Source: Mycobacterium sp. GA-1841
GTDB lineage: Bacteria; Actinomycetota; Actinomycetes; Mycobacteriales; Mycobacteriaceae
Length of the DNA: 64,000 nt
Assembly: GCF_001954135.1 (NCBI RefSeq)
Contig: NZ_MBEQ01000081.1
Location: 26,894-90,893, forward strand
Direction of reading: 5' to 3'
Part shown: in pieces, positions 8,355-20,546 of the stretch
Numbering within the stretch: the stretch's first letter is position 1
Layout: each line of letters opens with the position of its first letter
Translations under genes and position numbers: made by a program
Notes under the pieces: generated by a model
The model's input: the letters and a program-made list of their open reading frames with translations, nothing else
What the model was told of the DNA's origin: nothing
Databases searched by the model: none

Positions 8355-9304
8355 CGACACGTCATCTGCTGGCGGCCGGGGATCTCACCCGTGAGGACGC
8401 GACGGCGATCCTGGATGACGCCGACCGCTTCCGCGAGGCGCTGCTGGGCCGTGAGGTCAAAAAGCTGCCGACGCTTCGCGGCCGCACCATCATCACCATG
8501 TTCTACGAGAACTCCACCCGGACCCGGGTGTCGTTCGAGGTCGCGGGCAAGTGGATGAGCGCCGACGTGATCAATGTCAGCTCGTCGGGATCCTCGGTGG
8601 GCAAAGGAGAATCGCTGCGCGACACCGCGCTGACGCTGCGGGCCGCCGGAGCCGATGCGCTGATCATCCGTCATCCGGCCTCGGGGGCGGCTCAACAGCT
8701 CGCCGAGTGGACCGCGGAGGAGAGCGGCGGACCGTCTGTCATCAATGCCGGCGACGGCACGCATGAGCATCCGACCCAGGCGCTGCTCGATGCGCTGACG
8801 ATCCGGCAACGTCTCGGCGGCATCGAAGGCAGGCGGGTGGTCATCGTCGGCGACGTGCTGCACAGCCGGGTGGCCCGCTCCAACGTGACGCTGCTGAACA
8901 CCCTCGGCGCTGAGGTGGTGTTGGTGGCACCCCCGACGCTGTTGCCGACCGGTGTCGCCGACTGGCCGGTCGCGGTGTCTGCCGACCTCGACGCTGAATT
9001 GCCGGCGGCGGACGCGGTATTGATGCTGCGCGTACAGGCCGAGCGGATGAACGGGGCGTTCTTCCCGTCGGCACGCGAGTACTCGGTGCGATACGGGTTG
9101 TCGGAAAAACGTCAGGCCATGCTGCCCGGCAATGCCGTGGTGCTGCATCCGGGTCCGATGGTGCGAGGCATGGAGATCGCGTTTCCTGTCGCCGATTCTT
9201 CGCAATCCGCTGTCTTGCAACAGGTTTCAAACGGTGTTCACGTGCGGATGGCAGTGTTGTTCCATCTGCTGGTGGGTGCGGATCGGGAGGCGATCAGCGT
9301 ATGA
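8351..9304 (+). CDS. pyrB: Aspartate carbamoyltransferase catalytic subunit
   Basis: PyrB (317 residues) joins carbamoyl phosphate and aspartate to give carbamoyl aspartate, the first committed pyrimidine step. Carbamoyl phosphate is bound by STRTR (residues 55-59) and the domain continues with SFEVAGKWM. HEHPTQALLD and the C-terminal LHPGPMVRGMEI are family signatures. No regulatory subunit gene (pyrI) is present, as expected for actinobacteria. It is coupled to both neighbours by ATGA overlaps. Confidence 0.98.
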   Translation: MTTRHLLAAGDLTREDATAILDDADRFREALLGREVKKLPTLRGRTIITMFYENSTRTRVSFEVAGKWMSADVINVSSSGSSVGKGESLRDTALTLRAAGADALIIRHPASGAAQQLAEWTAEESGGPSVINAGDGTHEHPTQALLDALTIRQRLGGIEGRRVVIVGDVLHSRVARSNVTLLNTLGAEVVLVAPPTLLPTGVADWPVAVSADLDAELPAADAVLMLRVQAERMNGAFFPSAREYSVRYGLSEKRQAMLPGNAVVLHPGPMVRGMEIAFPVADSSQSAVLQQVSNGVHVRMAVLFHLLVGADREAISV

Positions 9305-10626
9305 CGCAACAGGTACTCATTCGCGGGGTGCGTCTCTACGGCGAGGGTGAACAGGTTGACGTTCTGATCGCCGACGGGCAGATCACCGAAATCGGTCCCG
9401 GGATCGGTTCCGATGCACCCGACCGCGCGGAGGTGATCGAGGCCACCGGTCAGGTGCTGCTGCCCGGATTCGTCGATCTGCACACCCACCTGCGCGAGCC
9501 GGGCCGGGAATACGCCGAGGACATCGAAACCGGTTCGGCCGCAGCGGCCCTGGGCGGTTACACCGCGGTATTCGCCATGGCCAACACCGACCCGGTGGCC
9601 GACTCGCCGGTGGTCACCGACCACGTGTGGAACCGCGGCCAGCAGGTCGGCCTGGTCGACGTGCACCCGGTCGGTGCCGTCACCGTCGGCCTCAAGGGCA
9701 AGCAACTGACCGAGATGGGCCTGATGGCAGACGGTGTCGGCCAGGTCCGGATGTTCTCCGACGACGGTGTCTGTGTTGACGATCCGCTGGTGATGCGGCG
9801 CGCGCTGGAATACGCCACCGGCCTCGGGGTACTCATCGCCCAGCACGCCGAGGAACCACGGCTGACCGTGGGTGCGGTTGCCCACGAGGGGTCCAATGCC
9901 GCCAAACTCGGGTTGGCCGGCTGGCCGCGCTCGGCCGAGGAGTCGATCGTCGCCCGTGACGCGATCCTGGCCCGCGATGCCGGGGCCCGGGTGCACATCT
10001 GCCACGCCTCCACCGCGGGCACCGTGGAATTGTTGAAATGGGCCAAAGCGCAGGGTATTTCGATCACCGCCGAAGTGACCCCGCATCACCTGCTGCTCGA
10101 TGACGGTCGGTTGGCCAGTTACGACGGGCGCAACCGGGTGAACCCGCCACTGCGGGAGGCCGGTGACGCCGAGGCGCTGCGCCGAGCTTTGGCGGACGGG
10201 GTCATCGACTGTGTGGCCACCGACCACGCCCCGCACGCCGAACACGAGAAGTGTTGCGAGTTCTCGGTGGCCCGTCCCGGGATGCTCGGACTGCAGACCG
10301 CGTTGTCGGTGGTGGTGGAGACCATGGTGCAGCCCGGACTGTTGACCTGGCGCGGAGTGGCCAAGGTGATGAGCGAGGCCCCGGCGGCCATCGTGGGCCT
10401 GCCCGATCAGGGCCGGCCGTTGGAAGTGGGGGAGCCGGCCAACCTCACCGTGGTCGATCCCGACGCGACCTGGACGGTGGCAGGCGACGAGCTCGCCAGC
10501 CGGTCGGACAACACCCCGTTCGAGTCGATGACGCTGCCGGCGACGGTGACCGCCACCTTGCTGCGCGGCCGGATCACGGCGTTGGACGGCAAAGCGTCGG
10601 CGGCGGGGCTGGGGTCGACGCGGTGA
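9301..10626 (+). CDS. pyrC: Dihydroorotase (class I)
   Basis: PyrC (441 residues) cyclises carbamoyl aspartate to dihydroorotate. The zinc-binding HTHLREPG lies at residues 61-68. Further metal ligands are in HICHAST, TPHHLLL and the catalytic TDHAPH. The length and motifs fit the long class I enzymes of actinobacteria. Start and stop overlap the neighbouring genes (ATGA with pyrB, GTGA with the next gene). Confidence 0.97.
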   Translation: MTQQVLIRGVRLYGEGEQVDVLIADGQITEIGPGIGSDAPDRAEVIEATGQVLLPGFVDLHTHLREPGREYAEDIETGSAAAALGGYTAVFAMANTDPVADSPVVTDHVWNRGQQVGLVDVHPVGAVTVGLKGKQLTEMGLMADGVGQVRMFSDDGVCVDDPLVMRRALEYATGLGVLIAQHAEEPRLTVGAVAHEGSNAAKLGLAGWPRSAEESIVARDAILARDAGARVHICHASTAGTVELLKWAKAQGISITAEVTPHHLLLDDGRLASYDGRNRVNPPLREAGDAEALRRALADGVIDCVATDHAPHAEHEKCCEFSVARPGMLGLQTALSVVVETMVQPGLLTWRGVAKVMSEAPAAIVGLPDQGRPLEVGEPANLTVVDPDATWTVAGDELASRSDNTPFESMTLPATVTATLLRGRITALDGKASAAGLGSTR

Positions 10627-11119
10627 ACACTCCCACGCTGATCGCCTCGCTGGTGCTGGCGGCCCTGCTGGCCGTGCTGATCGCGTTTCTGATCCGCCAG
10701 ATGATGCGCGGGTGGCTGCATCGTGCCCAGCGTCAGGCCGAGATGATCGGCACCCTGCCGCCGCTGCCCGACACCGTCGGCGCGGCGCTCATCCGGCCCA
10801 CCAAGGGCATGTATGTCGGCAGCACGGTGGTGCCGCACTGGAACGACAAGGTGGCCGCCGGCGGCCTGGGTTTTCGGGCCAAGGCGGTGCTGACCCGCTA
10901 TCCCGAGGGAATCATGATGCAGCGCAGCGGTGCCGGGCCGGTGTGGATTCCCGACGAATCGATCGTCGCGATCCGCACCGAGCGGGGGATCGCAGGAAAA
11001 GCATTGACGCACGACGGAATTCTGGCCATCAGGTGGCGGCTGCCCTCGGGCACCGAGATCGACACCGGGTTCCGCGCAGACAACCGCGCAGAGTACGACC
11101 GCTGGCTGGAGGAAGAGGC

Positions 11120-11123
<4 letters not shown>
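10623..11123 (+). CDS. Conserved membrane-anchored protein of the pyr operon (Rv1382 type)
   Basis: This 166-residue protein starts with one hydrophobic helix (about residues 5-25: LIASLVLAALLAVLIAFLI) followed by a basic patch. A soluble domain of about 130 residues contains GMYVGSTVVPHWNDKV and VWIPDESIVAIRTERG. The soluble part looks like a PH-type fold of the kind often annotated in these proteins; that assignment is a guess. The gene is always found between pyrC and carA in mycobacteria (Rv1382), here with four-base overlaps on both sides. It therefore makes protein in step with pyrimidine enzymes, but its function is unknown. It may be a membrane anchor or sensor. Confidence 0.88.
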
Positions 11124-15663
<4,540 letters not shown>

Positions 15664-15665
15664 CG

Positions 15666-16478
15666 ATGGACGCTTTCGGGGAACGGTTGGCCGCCGCGGT
15701 ATCGGAGCGGGGGCCGCTGTGCCCCGGCATCGATCCGCATCCCGAGCTGCTGAGGGCGTGGGGCCTTTCCGCCGACCCGGACGGACTGGCCGCATTCTGC
15801 GACATCTGCGTGACGGCGTTCGCCGGATTCGCGATCGTCAAGCCCCAGGTGGCGTTCTTCGAGGCGTACGGTTCGGCGGGGTTCGCGGTGCTGGAGCACA
15901 CCATGGCGGCGTTGCGCCAGGCCGGTGTGCTGGTGCTCGCCGACGCCAAACGCGGCGACATCGGCTCCACCATGGCGGCCTACGCCGCGGCCTGGGCCGC
16001 CGACGCGCCCTTGGCGGCGGACGCCGTCACCGCGTCGCCCTATCTGGGCTTCGGTTCCCTGCAGCCGTTGTTGGACACCGCTGCCGCCCATGGTCGGGGC
16101 GTGTTCGTCCTGGCTGCCACCTCCAATCCGGAGGGACCGAGTGTCCAGCAGGCGGTGGCCGGGTCGCGCACTGTTGCGCAGTCGATCGTCGACGACGTCG
16201 CTGCGGTGAACCGAGAGGCCGGCGGGTCCACCGGTTCGGTCGGTGTCGTGGTCGGGGCGACCGTGACCGAACCCCCGGATCTGAGCGCATTGGGCGGGCC
16301 GGTCCTGGTGCCCGGGGTCGGCGCCCAGGGTGGGCGTGCCGATGCGCTGGGCGGCCTGGGCGGGGCCCGGTTGGTATTGCCCGCGGTATCCCGTGAGGTG
16401 CTGCGCAAGGGGCCCGCGGTGGCCGATCTGCGAGCTGCGGCCGAACGCTTGCGCGACGAGGTCGCCTATCTGGCCTGA
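15666..16478 (+). CDS. pyrF: Orotidine 5'-phosphate decarboxylase (type 2)
   Basis: PyrF (270 residues) converts OMP to UMP, the last step of de novo synthesis. The catalytic DxKxxD motif is in ADAKRGDIGST. LCPGIDPHPELL at the N-terminus and LVPGVGAQGG near the C-terminus mark the longer type 2 family found in mycobacteria and myxobacteria. It ends the operon and is followed by a strong hairpin terminator at 16518-16556. pyrD and pyrE are not in the window. Confidence 0.97.
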   Translation: MDAFGERLAAAVSERGPLCPGIDPHPELLRAWGLSADPDGLAAFCDICVTAFAGFAIVKPQVAFFEAYGSAGFAVLEHTMAALRQAGVLVLADAKRGDIGSTMAAYAAAWAADAPLAADAVTASPYLGFGSLQPLLDTAAAHGRGVFVLAATSNPEGPSVQQAVAGSRTVAQSIVDDVAAVNREAGGSTGSVGVVVGATVTEPPDLSALGGPVLVPGVGAQGGRADALGGLGGARLVLPAVSREVLRKGPAVADLRAAAERLRDEVAYLA

Positions 16479-16517
16479 CTGGTCCACGCGCATGAGCCAG
16501 TGAGCTGAGTTGGGTAC

Positions 16518-16556
16518 GAAAACGGCGGTCTGCCACCAAGGCAGACCGCCGTTTTC
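16518..16556. terminator. Bidirectional hairpin terminator after pyrF
   Basis: A perfect 17-base inverted repeat (16518-16534 with 16540-16556) surrounds a five-base loop, ACCAA. The outer ends are AAAA on the left arm and TTTT on the right. It can therefore act as an intrinsic terminator for the pyr operon and for transcripts arriving on the minus strand. Confidence 0.85.
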
Positions 16557-16561
16557 GTCGT

Positions 16562-16715
16562 GTCGCTGCGCCGTTTTCTACGCCTGGGTCGTGGTCGTCG
16601 CGTTAGTGCGACCCTGCGGTAGAAAGCGATGACGGCGTCGAGAAGTCGCTGCGCCGTTTCTACGCCTGGGTCGTGGTCGCCGCGTTAGTGCGACCCTGCG
16701 GTAGAAAGCGATGAC
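16562..16715. repeat. Two tandem copies of a ~72-base hairpin-forming repeat
   Basis: Copy one (16562-16633) and copy two (16645-16715) are nearly identical: one base deleted in a T run and a T-to-C change, with an 11-base spacer between them. In each copy TTTCTAC and GGGTCG pair with CGACCC and GTAGAAA around a 17-base loop, leaving a four-base internal mismatch. No coding sequence overlaps. The look is that of a REP- or MITE-like dispersed element, or of tandem RNA stem-loops. I do not recognise a named family. Confidence 0.75.
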
Positions 16716-16783
16716 CGGTAGAGAAGCGGCCGAGCGCAATCAATTTGAGCCCGGTGCCGCCAGCCGTGTCGCCGCGCAGCGGT

Positions 16784-17305
16784 TTACAGCGGAATCCAGA
16801 TACCGAACAGCCAGAAGCCCCAGTTGTTGAACTGCTGGTTGAAGAACGGCGTCACCCAATGCCCGTTGTAGTTGAACGGTTGGTGGTCGAACCGGCCCTG
16901 GTCCATGCCGCGCCACGCCAGATCCGGGGGCGGCGGGCCCCAGTGCCGGCCACGGTCGTCGGGTCCGCCAGGCCCACCGGGGCCTCCTGGCCCACCAGGC
17001 CCGCCTGGGCCGCGGTCACCGGGACCGCCCGGACCACCCGGACCACCAGGCCCTCCTGGGCCGCGTTCGCCGGGACCACCAGGCCCTCCTGGTCCGCGGT
17101 CACCCGGTCCGCCGGGTCCTCCTGGGCCGCGGTCACCGGGACCACCCGGACCGCCCGGACCACCTGGTCCGCCGGGTCCCTGGCAGTTGCCGAAGCCGCA
17201 CGGCGGCCCGGGCTGGGCCGCGGCCATCCCGGCCCCGCCCGAAAGGGCAGCCGCTCCGAGTGCCACGGCGACGGCAGAAGCGCAGGTCAAGCGCTTGATG
17301 TTCAT
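16784..17305 (-). CDS. Secreted Gly/Pro-rich repeat protein
   Basis: This 173-residue protein begins with a signal peptide (MNIKRLTCASAVAVALGAAA, ending near GMAAAQ). The ATG at 17305 is chosen because GAAGGGA lies eight bases upstream. The middle is a low-complexity tract built from an 11-residue unit, DRGPGGPGGPG, with one ERG variant and several PGG extensions. It resembles collagen but does not keep a strict G-X-Y register. The last ~45 residues are unlike the repeat and rich in aromatic residues (HQPFNYNGHWVTPFFNQ, GFWLFGIWIPL), suggesting a small folded domain at the cell surface. It lies where M. tuberculosis carries PE15/PPE20. Function unknown. Confidence 0.82.
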   Translation of the reverse strand: MNIKRLTCASAVAVALGAAALSGGAGMAAAQPGPPCGFGNCQGPGGPGGPGGPGGPGDRGPGGPGGPGDRGPGGPGGPGERGPGGPGGPGGPGGPGDRGPGGPGGPGGPGGPGGPDDRGRHWGPPPPDLAWRGMDQGRFDHQPFNYNGHWVTPFFNQQFNNWGFWLFGIWIPL

Positions 17306-17804
17306 GTTCAGCATCCCTTCACGGGCGTGGAATGCCCGATCAGGTGACACTATTTAGACGAGCTGTGTAATCGCTATGTGGCAATTAGGTGTCGGTTAGG
17401 CGTGACCCAAGGCACGCGTCTGACGTGCGCGTCACCGGTTCCGACACGCCCGACACGCCGTGACCAGCGAAAATTTTCTCCAGGCCGCGATGACTACCGG
17501 TCGCGCACCCTCGGCCGCGAGGGTATGGAGACTCTTGGTCTGTCCACCGGTACGTCGAAAACCATTGACGTGCAGGAATATCCGCTCCGAGTGACTGGCG
17601 CGGTCGGCGGACGCCGACGATTTCGGCGGAAAACGGCGGGTCGCCGGAGCGCACTACACGCTGGGCTTTTAGCGCCGTAACCAGGGGGTGGGGTTAGCTT
17701 TCGTCAGCCAGCGTGGGTAGGTTCGTCGTCGCTGGCTGGTTTCCACTCCAGCCGTACAAAACAAGTGATGGCCGAAGAAGAATCGCCAGGAGACGGAGGA
17801 ACCC
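17306..17804 (+). promoter_or_regulatory. Intergenic region and leader upstream of mihF, with hairpin
   Basis: This 499-base gap has no convincing gene. It carries a perfect nine-base inverted repeat, CAGCCAGCG (17705-17713) with CGCTGGCTG (17730-17738), in what is probably the mihF leader. AGGAGACGGAGGA lies just before the mihF GTG. mihF is an abundant nucleoid protein, so a long regulated leader is plausible, but no promoter was fixed. Confidence 0.4.
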
Positions 17805-18119
17805 GTGGCCCTTCCCCAGTTGACCGACGAACAGCGCGCGGCAGCGTTGGAGAAGGCTGCCGCCGCACGTCGAGCGCGAGCCGAGCTCAAGGATCGACTC
17901 AAGCGCGGCGGCACCAACCTCAAGCAGGTGCTCACCGACGCCGAGACCGATGAGGTCTTGGGCAAGATGAAGGTCTCCGCTCTGCTGGAGGCCCTGCCCA
18001 AGGTCGGCAAGGTCAAGGCGCAGGAGATCATGACCGAGCTGGAGATCGCCCCGACCCGCCGTCTGCGCGGCCTCGGCGATCGTCAGCGCAAGGCCCTCCT
18101 GGAGAAGTTCGACCAGTAG
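17805..18119 (+). CDS. mihF: Integration host factor, mycobacterial type (mIHF)
   Basis: mIHF (104 residues) is an essential nucleoid-associated DNA-binding protein of actinobacteria, unrelated in sequence to E. coli IHF, and was first found as a cofactor of phage L5 integration. The basic N-terminal helix (AAAARRARAELKDRLKRGG) and the helix-two-turn-helix segment LPKVGKVKAQEIM are clear. The GTG at 17805 with GGAGACGGAGG upstream gives the short, correct form; longer upstream frames lack similarity. It is followed by gmk and rpoZ as in all mycobacteria. Confidence 0.96.
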   Translation: MALPQLTDEQRAAALEKAAAARRARAELKDRLKRGGTNLKQVLTDAETDEVLGKMKVSALLEALPKVGKVKAQEIMTELEIAPTRRLRGLGDRQRKALLEKFDQ

Positions 18120-18130
18120 AGACGCCCGCA

Positions 18131-18724
18131 TTGTGCGCAGGTAGAGGGGCCGGACAACGCCCTGCGACGGCTTCCGTCGTCGTGTTGTCCGGTCCCTCAG
18201 CCGTCGGGAAATCCACCGTGGTCCGCTGTCTGCGGGAGCGGATTCCCGACCTGTATTTCTCCGTCTCGGTCACGACCAGGGCGCCGCGGCCGGGAGAAGT
18301 CGACGGTGTCGACTACACATTCGTCTCCGCCGATCAGTTCCAGCAGTTGATCGACGATGGTGAGCTGCTGGAATGGGCTGAAATCCATGGGGGGTTGCAC
18401 CGCTCGGGGACGCCGGCCAAGCCGGTGCGGGAAGCCACCCAGGCCGGCCGGCCGGTGCTCATCGAGGTCGATCTGGCCGGGGCGCGGGCGGTAAAACAGG
18501 CCATGCCCGAGGTGGTGTCGGTGTTCCTGGCGCCGCCGAGCTGGGACGAACTGGTCAAGAGATTGTCCAGCCGAGGCACCGAGACGGCCGAGGTGATGGC
18601 CCGGCGCCTGGAGACGGCCAAGGCCGAGATGGCCGCGAAATCTGACTTTGACCAGGTCGTGGTAAACCGCCAGTTGGATTCTGCATGCGCCGAATTGGTA
18701 TCCTTGCTGGTGGACAGTCGCTGA
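18131..18724 (+). CDS. gmk: Guanylate kinase
   Basis: Gmk phosphorylates GMP to GDP with ATP. The P-loop is SGPSAVGKS (about residues 20-28). The GMP-binding region has TRAPRPGEVDGVDY and ELLEWAEIHGGLHRSG. The start is uncertain: TTG at 18131 gives 197 residues and keeps the full first strand, whereas GTG at 18182 would cut into it. The ribosome site for TTG is weak, so coupling to the mihF stop 12 bases upstream may help. Confidence 0.93.
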   Translation: MCAGRGAGQRPATASVVVLSGPSAVGKSTVVRCLRERIPDLYFSVSVTTRAPRPGEVDGVDYTFVSADQFQQLIDDGELLEWAEIHGGLHRSGTPAKPVREATQAGRPVLIEVDLAGARAVKQAMPEVVSVFLAPPSWDELVKRLSSRGTETAEVMARRLETAKAEMAAKSDFDQVVVNRQLDSACAELVSLLVDSR

Positions 18725-18817
18725 ATGACCGTGCCGGGACCGACGCGATCGGATCCGCGAGCCACCAGCGCGCTGTTTAGAAACGCATTTACCCCAAAAC
18801 CGCCAGGAGACTTTTTA

Positions 18818-19141
18818 GTGAGCACCCCGCACGCCGACGCGCAGCTGGCCGCTGCGGACGACTTGGGTATCGATTCGTCTGCCGCCAGCGCCTACGACAC
18901 GCCGCTGGGCATCACCAACCCGCCCATCGACGAGTTGCTGGACCGCGCCTCGAGCAAGTACGCGCTGGTGATCTACGCCGCCAAGCGGGCGCGCCAGATC
19001 AACGATTACTACAACCAGTTGGGCGACGGCATCCTTGAGTACGTCGGCCCGCTGGTCGAGCCTGGCCTGCAGGAGAAGCCGCTGTCGATTGCGATGCGGG
19101 AGATCCACGAGGACCTGCTCGAGCACACCGAGGGCGAGTAG
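18818..19141 (+). CDS. rpoZ: RNA polymerase omega subunit
   Basis: Omega (107 residues) helps assemble and stabilise the beta-prime subunit. LGITNPPIDELLDRASSKY and IYAAKRARQINDYYNQLG are nearly invariant in mycobacteria. The GTG at 18818 is chosen over longer frames because AGGAGA (18805-18810) lies seven bases upstream and similarity begins there. The variable first ~25 residues are usual. coaBC follows after 18 bases. Confidence 0.96.
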   Translation: MSTPHADAQLAAADDLGIDSSAASAYDTPLGITNPPIDELLDRASSKYALVIYAAKRARQINDYYNQLGDGILEYVGPLVEPGLQEKPLSIAMREIHEDLLEHTEGE

Positions 19142-19159
19142 CCAGGGCCGGGGCGGCAC

Positions 19160-20404
19160 GTGAGCGCGCGCAAGCGAATCGTCGTCGGAGTCGCCGGCGG
19201 CATCGCCGCCTACAAGGCGTGCACCCTGGTCCGCCAACTCACTGAGGCCGGCCACTCCGTGCGGGTGCTGCCCACCGAGTCGGCACTCCGCTTCGTCGGT
19301 GCCGCCACGTTCGAAGCCCTTTCCGGCAACCCCGTCAACACGGGTGTCTTCACCGATGTGCACGAGGTGCCGCACGTCCGTATCGGCCAGGAAGCCGATC
19401 TCGTGGTGGTGGCGCCTGCGACGGCCGATCTGCTGGCCCGTGCCGTGGCCGGACGAGCCGACGATCTGCTGACCGCCACGCTGCTGACCGCGCGATGTCC
19501 GGTGCTGTTCGCGCCGGCCATGCACACCGAGATGTGGTTTCATTCGGCCACCGTCGACAACGTCGCCACCTTGCGCCGTCGGGGTGCGGTGGTGCTGGAA
19601 CCGGCCTCTGGACGGCTCACCGGCGCCGACAGCGGTGCAGGACGGCTGCCTGAGGCCGAAGAGATCACCACGTTCGCGCAGTTGCTGCTGGAGCGCGGTG
19701 ACGCGCTGCCCTACGACCTGGCCGGGGTCAAGGCACTGGTGACCGCCGGTGGTACCCGCGAACCCCTCGATCCCGTGCGATTCATCGGCAACCGCAGCTC
19801 CGGCAAGCAGGGTTACGCCGTGGCCCGGGTGATGGCTCAACGCGGGGCCGACGTCACGCTGATCGCGGGCAACACCGCAGGCCTGGTCGATCCGGCCGGC
19901 GTCGAGGTCGTCCACATCGGCTCGGCGGGGCAATTGCGCGACGCGGTGTCCAAGTACGCCCCCGACGCCAACGTTCTGGTGATGGCCGCTGCGGTCGCGG
20001 ACTTCCGGCCCGCTCAGGTGGCCACCAGCAAGATCAAAAAAGGTGCCTCCGAACCGAGTTCGATCGAACTCGTACGCAACGACGACATTCTCGCCGGCGC
20101 AGTGCGGGCCCGCGCCGAGGGGCAGTTGCCAAATATGCGTGCCATCGTCGGTTTCGCCGCGGAGACCGGCGATGCCAACGGCGATGTGCTGTTCCATGCC
20201 CGGGCCAAACTCCAGCGCAAGGGATGTGACCTGCTGGTGGTGAACGCAGTGGGGGACAACCGTGCCTTCGAGGTGGACCACAACGACGGTTGGTTGCTGA
20301 GCGCCGATGGCGCCGAGGTGGCCCTGGAGCACGGCTCGAAGACTCTGATGGCCACCCGTATCGTGGACTCGATCGCGGCATTCCTGGGCAAGTACGACGG
20401 GTGA
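19160..20404 (+). CDS. coaBC: Bifunctional phosphopantothenoylcysteine decarboxylase / phosphopantothenate-cysteine ligase
   Basis: CoaBC (414 residues) carries two consecutive steps of coenzyme A synthesis. The N-terminal flavin-dependent decarboxylase half (to about residue 185) shows GVAGGIAAYKACTLVRQL, VVAPATADLLAR and APAMHTEMW, the actinobacterial form of the PxMNxxMW motif. The ligase half begins near KALVTAGGTREPLDPVRFIG and includes NRSSGKQGYA and AAAVADFRP. The GTG at 19160 follows rpoZ closely; the mihF-gmk-rpoZ-coaBC-metK order is conserved in mycobacteria. Confidence 0.96.
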   Translation: MSARKRIVVGVAGGIAAYKACTLVRQLTEAGHSVRVLPTESALRFVGAATFEALSGNPVNTGVFTDVHEVPHVRIGQEADLVVVAPATADLLARAVAGRADDLLTATLLTARCPVLFAPAMHTEMWFHSATVDNVATLRRRGAVVLEPASGRLTGADSGAGRLPEAEEITTFAQLLLERGDALPYDLAGVKALVTAGGTREPLDPVRFIGNRSSGKQGYAVARVMAQRGADVTLIAGNTAGLVDPAGVEVVHIGSAGQLRDAVSKYAPDANVLVMAAAVADFRPAQVATSKIKKGASEPSSIELVRNDDILAGAVRARAEGQLPNMRAIVGFAAETGDANGDVLFHARAKLQRKGCDLLVVNAVGDNRAFEVDHNDGWLLSADGAEVALEHGSKTLMATRIVDSIAAFLGKYDG

Positions 20405-20546
20405 TCCGGCGTACGCATCACGGTGCGGATAAGGGTTGCGCAACTGCGTCCCAAGCGGTTGGGTTCAACAGGGCACAGATACCATTCGACTAACTAAGTA
20501 GTTTTGACTGAGAACGTTTCGTAATCGTCAAGGAAGGAAGCAGACC
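20405..20546 (+). promoter_or_regulatory. metK upstream region with candidate -10 and ribosome site
   Basis: TACCAT at 20480-20485 could be a -10 box, giving a leader of about 55 bases. Within that leader AACTA-AG-TAGTT (20492-20503) is a small palindrome. AAGGAAGG lies shortly before the GTG. I see no SAM riboswitch fold. Confidence 0.4.

Noticed and set aside
16562..16715. CRISPR-like repeat array
   Set aside because: Only two copies exist, the unit is too long and the spacer is 11 bases; no cas genes are near.
16872..17357. Collagen-like Pro-rich open frame on the plus strand
   Set aside because: It is the antisense reading of the Gly/Pro repeats of the minus-strand gene, with no ribosome site or signal peptide.
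20405..20546. SAM riboswitch before metK
   Set aside because: The leader is only about 55 bases after the candidate -10 and shows no multi-stem fold.
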